From assembly GCA_021789795.1 (NCBI GenBank), contig JAJYJA010000019.1:1-22482 (forward strand): 22,482 bases of DNA, read 5' to 3'. This DNA comes from Deltaproteobacteria bacterium. GTDB taxonomy: Bacteria; Desulfobacterota; Desulfobulbia; Desulfobulbales; VMSU01. Below are positions 1-5,328 of the stretch, in pieces. The notes under the pieces are model-generated. The model did no database searches. It had not been told where the DNA came from and saw nothing but the letters and a program-made list of their open reading frames with translations. Within the stretch, counting starts at the first letter, position 1. Each line of letters opens with the position of its first letter. A program made the translations under genes and the position numbers.

Positions 1-528
1 CTGGCTGACGATCTCGTTGAGATTCATGGTGCCTGTGGCCATCACCAGGGCGATGGCGGTGAGCAGCATGGGGATCTCGTAGGCGATGTTCTGGGAGATC
101 ACCCGGGCCGCGGCGATGATGGCGTACTTGTTGGCCGAGCCCCAGGCGCCGATGAGCAGGCCCAGCACGTTAATCGAGGCGAAGGCGAAGATCATCAGCA
201 ACCCCAGATCAACGTTTCTGGCCGCCAGGTGCTCGCCGAAGGGGATGGTAACAAAAGACATGACCGCCGGCACCAGAAGCAGGATAGGCGCCACCTTGAA
301 CAGCAGGGGATCAACCCCATCCGGCACCAGGAGCTGCTTGGTCATCAACTTCACGCCGTCGGCGAGCGGCTGGAGCAACCCGTAAGGGCCGACCTCCTTG
401 GGTCCGATCCGGCGCTGGATATGCCCCGCCACCTTGCGCTCCACCCAGACCAGATAGGCGGCGTTCAAGGCGGCGAAGGCGATGATCCCCACCAGAAAGA
501 CCAGCAGGCGGATGAGTTCGATATTCAT
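1..528 (-). CDS. nuoH: NADH-quinone oxidoreductase subunit H (NuoH), 3' end cut by window edge
   Basis: This is the membrane subunit of respiratory complex I that helps form the quinone-binding cavity and couples quinone reduction to ion translocation. The 176 residues present read MNIELIRLLVFLVGIIAF and onward. They begin with a first membrane segment and then the NuoH signature (ERKVAGHIQRRIGP, then VGPYGLLQPLADGVKL, about residues 30-63). A second hydrophobic stretch follows, and later the family motif around NKYAIIAAARVISQNIAYEIP. The remaining roughly 150 residues lie beyond the left edge. The start at 528 is uncertain: an in-frame ATG six bases earlier (534) is equally possible, and neither has a clear Shine-Dalgarno sequence. 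It follows nuoD by about 25 bp with no nuoE, nuoF or nuoG in between. The identification is certain. Confidence 0.96.
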   Translation of the reverse strand, partial: MNIELIRLLVFLVGIIAFAALNAAYLVWVERKVAGHIQRRIGPKEVGPYGLLQPLADGVKLMTKQLLVPDGVDPLLFKVAPILLLVPAVMSFVTIPFGEHLAARNVDLGLLMIFAFASINVLGLLIGAWGSANKYAIIAAARVISQNIAYEIPMLLTAIALVMATGTMNLNEIVSQ

Positions 529-557
529 GGTCATGGGCGGAGTTAAGTTTGGTTAAA

Positions 558-1697
558 TTAACGGTCGATCTCCGGGATAACCAGATCGAGCGTACCCATG
601 AGCGCCAGGGCGTCGGGCAGAATCATCCCCTGGCAGGCCTCGGAGAACAGACTCAGGTTCGAGAAGGTGGGCGACCGGAGCTTCAGGCGATAGGGGGTAT
701 TGGTGCCGTCGGAGACGACGCGGATGCCGAACGAACCCCGGGCCGCCTCCACTGCGGCGTAGTAGTCGCCCTTGGCAGGCTTGAGGATCTTGGGGGCCTT
801 GGCGGCCATCACCGGGCCGTCGGGCAGCTTGTCCAGCCCCTGCTCGACGATCCGCAGGCTCTGCTCGATCTCGTCCATGCGCACCATGTAACGGGCCATC
901 GAGTCGCACTCGTGGTAGACCGGGATGTCGAAGTCGAACTCGGGGTACACCGAATACGGCTCGTGCTTCCTGACATCGAAGCAGACGCCCGAGCCGCGCA
1001 GCACCGGGCCGGTGGCCCCGTAACGGCGGCACAGCTCCTGGGAGAGGGGGCCGATGTCTTTCAGCCTTTTAATCAGGATGATGTTCTTGGTCACCAGGTC
1101 GTGGTACATCGGCATCCGGGAGCGCAGTCGCTTGACGAAGGCCTTGGCGCCGGTGATGAAGTTGTCGTCGATGTCGTTATATACCCCGCCGAAACGGAAG
1201 TAGCAGAAGGTCAGCCGGGCCCCGGTGACCGATTCCAAGAGATCGAGGATCTGTTCGCGGTCGTCGAAGGCGTAGAGCAGGGGGGTGAAGCCGCCCAGGT
1301 CGAGGACAAAGGCCCCGAACCACAACAGGTGGCTGGCGATACGGTTCAACTCCACGGTGATGCAGCGGATATACTCGGCCCGCTCCGGCACCTCGATGCC
1401 CTCGGCCCGCTCCGCCGCCAGGCAGTAGCCGTGGTTGTAGGACAGGGCGCCCAGGTAATCGAGCCGCCCGGTGTTGGGCATGAACTGGGCCCAGGTGCGG
1501 TTCTCCCCCATCTTCTCGTGCATCCGGTGGATATAGCCCAACACCGGCTCGGCGTGGACGATGTACTCGCCGTCCATGGTCAGCTTGACCCGCAGCACCC
1601 CGTGGGTGGCCGGGTGCTGGGGGCCCAGGTTCAAGACGAAGGTTTCGGCGGTGCGGTCGAGCACGGCGAGCGACTTGTCGGTCACGGGGGCGTTCAT
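558..1697 (-). CDS. nuoD: NADH-quinone oxidoreductase subunit D (NuoD)
   Basis: This is the 49-kDa-type peripheral-arm subunit of complex I. It forms the quinone headgroup site next to NuoB and is related to the large subunit of NiFe hydrogenases. At 379 residues it is full length. Visible signatures are GPQHPATHG (residues 25-33), RLDYLGALSYNHGY (78-91), ELNRIASHLLW, a long DLGGFTPLLYAFDDRE segment, RGSGVCFDVRK, and a C-terminus with SDGTNTPYRLKLRSPTF and ending EIDR. By comparison with the known family, H32 and Y81 are the quinone-binding His and Tyr, and both are present. The ATG at 1697 overlaps the nuoC stop by 4 bp, so translation is probably coupled. NuoC and NuoD are separate genes here, not the fused form seen in some proteobacteria. 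Confidence 0.97.
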   Translation of the reverse strand: MNAPVTDKSLAVLDRTAETFVLNLGPQHPATHGVLRVKLTMDGEYIVHAEPVLGYIHRMHEKMGENRTWAQFMPNTGRLDYLGALSYNHGYCLAAERAEGIEVPERAEYIRCITVELNRIASHLLWFGAFVLDLGGFTPLLYAFDDREQILDLLESVTGARLTFCYFRFGGVYNDIDDNFITGAKAFVKRLRSRMPMYHDLVTKNIILIKRLKDIGPLSQELCRRYGATGPVLRGSGVCFDVRKHEPYSVYPEFDFDIPVYHECDSMARYMVRMDEIEQSLRIVEQGLDKLPDGPVMAAKAPKILKPAKGDYYAAVEAARGSFGIRVVSDGTNTPYRLKLRSPTFSNLSLFSEACQGMILPDALALMGTLDLVIPEIDR

Positions 1698-2242
1698 GCC
1701 TTGAAATCCTTTCGCAGGGGATGATAATCGGCGTCGTCCGGCAGCAGGAAGGGGCTGAGGTCGGGGTGGCCGCTGAACTTGACCCCGAAGAAGTCGTGGG
1801 TCTCACGCTCGTGCCAGTTGGCGCCGGAGTAGATGTGGGAGATGGTGGGCACCGCCGGCTGGTCGCGGTCGGTGCGGGCGCGGACCACCACCCGGCACAG
1901 CTCGTCCCAGTGGTTGAAGTCGTACACCACCTCGATCTGCCCCTCTTTGGGCCAGTCCACCCCGGTGATCGCCTCCAGGAAAAAGCCCTGGTCGATCAAG
2001 GATTGGGCCGCAGCGGGCAACTCGGCGGGCGGCACCTTGATGTCCAGATGAAAGCCCTTTTTCTTGTAGTCCGGGGTGAAGAGCATGGTCTGGGACACCT
2101 TCTCCCTGACCTCGGTGGGTTTGGCCGCCTCCTCGCCCTCGGCCGGCTTGGGGGCGGGGATGATCTTCACCACCTCGACCTCCTCGGTCACCGCCAGCGC
2201 CGCCAGGGCCTGCCTGATCGCCTCCAGTCTCATCTCAGCCAC
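1694..2242 (-). CDS. nuoC: NADH-quinone oxidoreductase subunit C (NuoC)
   Basis: This is the 30-kDa-type peripheral-arm subunit of complex I, which packs against NuoD and NuoB. It has 182 residues. The family core runs from about residue 60 to the end, with WHERETHDFFGVKFSGHPDL (143-162) and the closing LLPDDADYHPLRKDF. Residues about 28-48 are a Pro/Ala/Glu/Lys-rich, probably disordered linker (PAPKPAEGEEAAKPTEVREK) between an N-terminal helix and the core. The start is a GTG at 2242 inside the last codons of nuoB (8-bp overlap). An ATG at 2233 (MRLEAIRQ) would leave a 1-bp gap after nuoB and is a fair alternative, as neither start has a strong Shine-Dalgarno sequence. The identification is certain; the start is not. 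Confidence 0.95.
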   Translation of the reverse strand: MAEMRLEAIRQALAALAVTEEVEVVKIIPAPKPAEGEEAAKPTEVREKVSQTMLFTPDYKKKGFHLDIKVPPAELPAAAQSLIDQGFFLEAITGVDWPKEGQIEVVYDFNHWDELCRVVVRARTDRDQPAVPTISHIYSGANWHERETHDFFGVKFSGHPDLSPFLLPDDADYHPLRKDFKA

Positions 2243-2732
2243 ACTGAACGCGGGGCCAGCGTCTGGACCCGGTCACCTTTTCTTCCAACTCCAAAATACC
2301 CTCGATCAAGGCCTCGGGCCGGGGCGGGCAGCCGGGGATATAGACATCCACCGGCAAAAATTTATCCGCCCCCTCGATGATCCCATACTGGCCCTCGAAG
2401 GCGAAGGGGCCGCCGGAGATGGCGCAGTTGCCCATGGCGATGACCCATTTCGGCTCCGGCATCTGATCGTAGAGGGTCTTGACCGCCGGGGCCATCTTCT
2501 TGGAGATGGTGCCGGCCACGATCATCACGTCACACTGCCGGGGCGAGGGCCTGAAGACCTCGGCCCCGAAACGGGCCAGGTCGAAACGCGAGGCCCCGGC
2601 GGCCATCATCTCAATGGCGCAGCAGGCCAGGCCGAAGGTCATGGGCCACAGGGAGTTGGCCCGGCCGATGGCCAGCACCTGATCCAGGGGCGCCAGATGG
2701 ATTATGGACGGCTGTAGTTCTTTCGTTTCCAC
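2235..2732 (-). CDS. nuoB: NADH-quinone oxidoreductase subunit B (NuoB)
   Basis: This peripheral-arm subunit of complex I carries the terminal [4Fe-4S] cluster N2, which passes electrons to quinone. It has 165 residues. The cluster ligands are visible: the tandem cysteines C37-C38 in FGLACCAIEMM, C103 in MGNCAISGG and C135 in PGCPPRPEALI. The motif RFGAEVFRPSPRQCDVMIVAGT sits between them. Translation starts at a GTG (2732), supported by GGGAG at 2740-2744 with 7-nt spacing. The start lies inside the 3' end of nuoA (31-bp overlap). Nothing is missing relative to the family. Confidence 0.98.
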   Translation of the reverse strand: METKELQPSIIHLAPLDQVLAIGRANSLWPMTFGLACCAIEMMAAGASRFDLARFGAEVFRPSPRQCDVMIVAGTISKKMAPAVKTLYDQMPEPKWVIAMGNCAISGGPFAFEGQYGIIEGADKFLPVDVYIPGCPPRPEALIEGILELEEKVTGSRRWPRVQCG

Positions 2733-3103
2733 TCGAATACTCCCTTGTTCCAGGCATAGACCAGGGCCAGGGCCAGGATGAGGACAAAGAGGACGACCTC
2801 GAAGAAGTCGCCCTTGGCGAGCACCTTGTTGTAAGACATGGCCACCGGGAACAGAAAGAGGACGTCCACGTCGAAAGCCAGAAAAATCAGGGCATACAGG
2901 TAGTAGATGATCCCGTAGCGGATCCAGGCGTCACCGATGGGCGGCATGCCGCACTCGATTAGCTGGTTGGTCTTCTTGGTGATGTTGCGGGTGCCCCGGG
3001 GGGCGAAGAGGGCGGCGATGATGAAGGGGCCGATGGCGAAACCCAAACCACCGAGGAAAAATGCGGCGACGTAGAGCAAATCGAGGGTTGATCGCTGATC
3101 CAA
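2702..3103 (-). CDS. nuoA: NADH-quinone oxidoreductase subunit A (NuoA), TTG start
   Basis: This small membrane subunit of complex I lies at the junction of the membrane and peripheral arms. The 133 residues carry three membrane segments (about 8-34, 66-90 and 100-122). The family motifs are the cytoplasmic loop with ECGMPPIGDAWIRY and the acidic segment FDVDVLFLFP in the second helix. I place the start at the TTG at 3103 (MDQRSTLDLLYVAAFF) because AGGAGA lies six bases upstream. A farther in-frame TTG at 3121 would put that Shine-Dalgarno sequence inside the coding region and add six residues not typical of NuoA. It is the first gene of the nuo operon in this window. Confidence 0.95.
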   Translation of the reverse strand: MDQRSTLDLLYVAAFFLGGLGFAIGPFIIAALFAPRGTRNITKKTNQLIECGMPPIGDAWIRYGIIYYLYALIFLAFDVDVLFLFPVAMSYNKVLAKGDFFEVVLFVLILALALVYAWNKGVFEWKRKNYSRP

Positions 3104-3109
3104 AACGCT

Positions 3110-3115
3110 TCTCCT
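3110..3115 (-). promoter_or_regulatory. Shine-Dalgarno sequence of nuoA
   Basis: AGGAGA on the minus strand, six bases before the TTG at 3103. It decides between two in-frame TTG start codons (3103 and 3121) in favour of the shorter protein. Confidence 0.75.
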
Positions 3116-3180
3116 AACCAAGGTTGTCGAGCGGAGGACTTTCTACGATTTTCCACCGGGCATTGCGCTCCAGTTGCATC

Positions 3181-3209
3181 CTTGTAAATCAATAAAAACC
3201 CGATGTCAA
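3181..3209 (-). promoter_or_regulatory. Candidate sigma-70-type promoter of the nuo operon
   Basis: On the minus strand, a perfect -35 TTGACA (3204-3209) is followed after exactly 17 bp by TACAAG (3181-3186), a 4/6 match to the -10 consensus. Transcription would begin near 3174, giving a leader of about 70 nt before nuoA. The call rests on sequence match only. Confidence 0.6.
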
Positions 3210-3236
3210 GAAAAATACTGAATGGTTATTCATAAT

Positions 3237-3264
3237 TTTATAGGTAAATATACTCACAAGACAA
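3237..3264 (-). promoter_or_regulatory. Second, upstream candidate promoter of the nuo operon
   Basis: On the minus strand, TTGTCT (3259-3264), a 16-bp spacer and TATAAA (3237-3242), a 5/6 match to the -10 consensus. It lies about 55 bp upstream of the TTGACA promoter. It could be a second nuo promoter or chance in AT-rich DNA. Confidence 0.35.
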
Positions 3265-3384
3265 CCACACCATTTAGACAACGAAATCAATAAAATGGCA
3301 AAAATTGATGGCGGCAAATGGCTATCATCCCTGCCAACGGAAGCAAAAATATCTTACGCCGTTGCCTGGTCAGGGGAGCTGTGG

Positions 3385-4851
3385 CTAGAGGTGGCCGCCC
3401 CGGTGGGCGAGCCGGTCGAGCAGGCGGGGATGGATGTTGTCGAACCCGCCGTTGGACATGATGGCGATCACGTCGCCAGGGCGGGCGGAACGGGTCAAAT
3501 CCTCGATGATGGACCCGGTGTCGGGTTGATAGGCGGCCTTAAGCCCGCGCCGGTTGAGGTCAGCGATCAAGCGGGTGGCGGAGAAGCGCGACTCCTCGCT
3601 TAGGGCGGCGAGCGGCGGCGGCTCCTTGACGATCACCTCGTCGGCCTGGTCAAAGACCAGCGCGTAGTCCTCCTGAAAGACCCGGCGGCGGCTGGAGTTG
3701 GTACGGGGCTCGAAGACCGCCACCAGCCGGCGTCCGGGATAGGCGGCCCGCAGGGCGGCCAGGGTCTCGCGCACCGCGGTGGGGTGATGGGCGAAGTCGT
3801 CGATGACCGTAACCCCGTCCACCTCGCCCCGCACCTCCTGCCGCCGCCGGACGCCGGGAAAGCGGGGGAGGTGCCCGGCCAGGTCGGCGACCACGAACCC
3901 CAGCCGCTCCAGCACCGCGAGCACCGCCAGGCTGTTTAGGGCGTTGTGGCGGCCCGGCATCCGGGTATGAAAGCGGCCTTGGGGCTGACCATCCTTACAG
4001 GCCGAAAACCAGGTGCCGTCTGGACGGATGTCGAGTTCGGCAAGCCTCCAGGTCAGGCCCTGCCCCTCGCCGTAGCCAAGCACCGGGCAGTTGGCCTCCT
4101 GGCAGACCTGGACCACCACCGGGTCGTCCAGATTGGCGATGAGCGCCCCGTCCTTGGGCATGATGGCCACCAGACGGCGGAAGGAGGCAATCACCGCCTC
4201 CAGGTCGGCATAGATGTCGGCGTGGTCGAACTCGATACTGGTGATGACGGCGATCCGGGGCCGGTAATGAAGAAATTTTGGCCCCTTGTCGAAGAAGGCG
4301 GTGTCGTACTCGTCACCCTCCACCACGCAGTACGGCCCCTGTCCCAGACGGAAGTTGCGGCCAAACTCCTGGACGATGCCGCCGATCATGAAGCCGGGGT
4401 CGGTGCCCAGATAATGGAGCATGGAGGCCAAGAGCGAGGAGGTGGTGGTCTTGCCGTGGGTGCCGGTCACCACCAGCGAGGTCTTGCCGGCCAGCAGAAA
4501 GTGGCCCACCGCCTGGGGCAGGGAGAGATAGGGCAGCCGCAGTTCGGCCAGGGCCTGCGCCTCGGGGTTGGCGCGGGTGATGACGTTGCCCACGATCACC
4601 AGGTCGGGCCGCAAGGCCAGGTGTTCCGCCCGGTAGCCGGACAGCACCTCAATGCCGAGGCCGGCCAGAAAATCACTCATCGGCGGATAGACCTGCTGAT
4701 CCGAGCCGCTGACCAAAAGGCCGCGCGCCTGCAACAGCCCGGCCAGGGCGGCCATGGCGGTGCCGCAGATGCCCATTAGGTGAACGGTGTTGATCTCCGG
4801 GGGCAGGCGGTTCAAGGCCGGATCCAGCACGGGGGCAACGGGCAGGCTCAC
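3385..4851 (-). CDS. mpl: UDP-N-acetylmuramate:L-alanyl-gamma-D-glutamyl-meso-diaminopimelate ligase (murein peptide ligase Mpl)
   Basis: This cytoplasmic ATP-dependent Mur-family ligase reattaches the recycled murein tripeptide to UDP-MurNAc, bypassing MurC, MurD and MurE. It has 488 residues. The N-terminal UDP-binding domain contains GICGTAMAALAGLL (28-40). The central ATPase domain has TGTHGKTTTSSL (129-140) and VVEGDEYDTAFFD. The C-terminal domain has DDFAHHPTAV (351-360) and FEPRTNSSRRRVFQEDYA (380-397). The last motif and the GICGTAMA variant separate Mpl from MurC. The start is a GTG at 4851 overlapping the upstream small gene's stop by 4 bp. Its presence implies recycling of the cell's own peptidoglycan. 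A true MurC is a remote alternative. Confidence 0.92.
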   Translation of the reverse strand: MSLPVAPVLDPALNRLPPEINTVHLMGICGTAMAALAGLLQARGLLVSGSDQQVYPPMSDFLAGLGIEVLSGYRAEHLALRPDLVIVGNVITRANPEAQALAELRLPYLSLPQAVGHFLLAGKTSLVVTGTHGKTTTSSLLASMLHYLGTDPGFMIGGIVQEFGRNFRLGQGPYCVVEGDEYDTAFFDKGPKFLHYRPRIAVITSIEFDHADIYADLEAVIASFRRLVAIMPKDGALIANLDDPVVVQVCQEANCPVLGYGEGQGLTWRLAELDIRPDGTWFSACKDGQPQGRFHTRMPGRHNALNSLAVLAVLERLGFVVADLAGHLPRFPGVRRRQEVRGEVDGVTVIDDFAHHPTAVRETLAALRAAYPGRRLVAVFEPRTNSSRRRVFQEDYALVFDQADEVIVKEPPPLAALSEESRFSATRLIADLNRRGLKAAYQPDTGSIIEDLTRSARPGDVIAIMSNGGFDNIHPRLLDRLAHRGGHL

Positions 4852-5024
4852 CGTTCCCGCACCGTGGCCTTGATGCCGGCGTAAAGCTCCCGAAAGGTCT
4901 CGGTGAAGTTGCCCGGGGTCAGGCGGCCCACCTCGATGAACTTGATCGCCACCTCCTTGGCCGTCTTCAAGATGGCCTCCTCGGAGACGGGTTTTTCCGC
5001 GACGGATGGGGATTCTTGGCTCAT
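4848..5024 (-). CDS. Small conserved-looking protein of unknown function, upstream of mpl
   Basis: The 58-residue protein starts MSQESPSVAEKPVSEEAILK. After a short polar, Ser/Pro/Glu-rich tail, residues about 18-55 look like two amphipathic helices (EEAILKTAKEVAIKFIEVGR, then a helix after LTPGNF ending in KATVRER). There is no membrane segment, signal peptide or cysteine. I chose the ATG at 5024; an in-frame TTG at 5063 would add 13 residues but has no ribosome-binding site. The stop codon overlaps the mpl GTG by 4 bp (GTGA), so the two are translationally coupled and this is likely a real gene. I do not recognise a family and give no function. It may be a helical DNA- or partner-binding protein, but that is speculation. 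Confidence 0.7.
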   Translation of the reverse strand: MSQESPSVAEKPVSEEAILKTAKEVAIKFIEVGRLTPGNFTETFRELYAGIKATVRER

Positions 5025-5070
5025 GGTGCTGATTTTTTGGGGATCATGATGAATTATTTGCAAGGATCTC

Positions 5071-5130
5071 GCAAGCGGCCTTTGCCGGCCCGAAGAAGGC
5101 CAGTTCCAGGTGGCCGGCCAAGGCCCTTGC
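5071..5130. repeat. Long imperfect inverted repeat in the mpl leader
   Basis: The left arm 5071-5090 (GCAAGCGGCCTTTGCCGGCC) pairs with the right arm 5112-5130. There is one bulged base and one mismatch over about 20 positions, around a 21-nt loop. It lies in the probable 5' leader of the small gene and mpl, about 46 nt before the ATG. No T-tract follows on either strand, so it is not a standard intrinsic terminator. It may be a leader structure or a dispersed palindromic repeat. I saw no second copy in this window. Confidence 0.7.
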
Positions 5131-5166
5131 GGTTAGGAAAAACCGGATGGGCCCTCCCTGGCCGCG

Positions 5167-5195
5167 ACACTACCCCACCGGGGCCTACTCGTCAA
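5167..5195 (-). promoter_or_regulatory. Candidate promoter of the small gene-mpl operon
   Basis: On the minus strand, TTGACG (5190-5195, 5/6 match) with a 17-bp spacer and TAGTGT (5167-5172, 3/6 match). The strong -35, exact spacing and position make it plausible, but the -10 is poor. Transcription from here would make a leader of about 135 nt containing the inverted repeat at 5071-5130. Confidence 0.4.
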
Positions 5196-5203
5196 GCCCG
5201 GAA

Positions 5204-5219
5204 GCGCCCCTAGGGGCGC
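5204..5219. promoter_or_regulatory. Perfect 16-bp palindrome between divergent mpl and rpsA promoters
   Basis: GCGCCCCTAGGGGCGC is its own reverse complement with no gap. It ends 8 bp upstream of the candidate mpl -35 and lies 46 bp upstream of the candidate rpsA -35. The shape and position suit a dimeric regulator's operator, but no regulator can be named from the sequence. Confidence 0.5.
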
Positions 5220-5265
5220 CAACCGCGGCCCCGCCACCGCCGGCCCGGCCGACAAAGGAAAAAGG

Positions 5266-5294
5266 TTGTGTTTGGCCCCCGCATTTGGTATAGA
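5266..5294 (+). promoter_or_regulatory. Candidate rpsA promoter with extended -10
   Basis: TATAGA (5289-5294) is preceded by TG one base upstream (TGG-TATAGA), an extended -10 element. A weak -35 TTGTGT (5266-5271) lies 17 bp away. Transcription would start near 5301, about 28 nt before the rpsA ATG. Confidence 0.55.
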
Positions 5295-5314
5295 TTTCAG
5301 TTCAAATTCAACCT

Positions 5315-5320
5315 GGAGGA
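5315..5320 (+). promoter_or_regulatory. Strong Shine-Dalgarno sequence of rpsA
   Basis: GGAGGA, eight bases before the ATG at 5329. It fixes the rpsA start there rather than at the farther in-frame GTG/TTG-type codons, which would lie inside the predicted promoter. Many rpsA genes lack a good Shine-Dalgarno sequence, so this strong one is worth noting. Confidence 0.85.
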
Positions 5321-5328
5321 TTGTCCTT

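Larger units (their letters stand above)
3104..3384. other. AT-rich intergenic region between mpl and nuoA
   Basis: These 281 bp separate the mpl stop from the nuoA start. The core, about 3185-3350, is far more AT-rich than the rest of the window. It contains two candidate minus-strand promoters for nuo and a 12-bp direct repeat (AAATCAATAAAA at 3186-3197 and 3284-3295). I find no convincing terminator for mpl: a weak imperfect stem near 3306-3327 followed by five Ts on the minus strand is the best candidate. The plus-strand open frame from 3295 continues as antisense of mpl and I do not accept it as a gene. Confidence 0.6.

Noticed and set aside
549..1724. Long open frame of 391 codons on the plus strand opposite nuoD
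   Set aside because: It is the antisense shadow of nuoD and nuoC in GC-rich DNA. The protein is low-complexity (Gly/Val/His/Gln-rich) and matches no family, while nuoD on the other strand is certain.
3295..3603. 102-codon plus-strand frame starting in the AT-rich region before mpl
   Set aside because: Most of it is antisense of the mpl 3' end, there is no ribosome-binding site, and the composition changes abruptly at the mpl boundary.
3946..4779. 277-codon plus-strand frame inside mpl
   Set aside because: Antisense of mpl with a repetitive Gly/His/Val composition; no motif or start signal.
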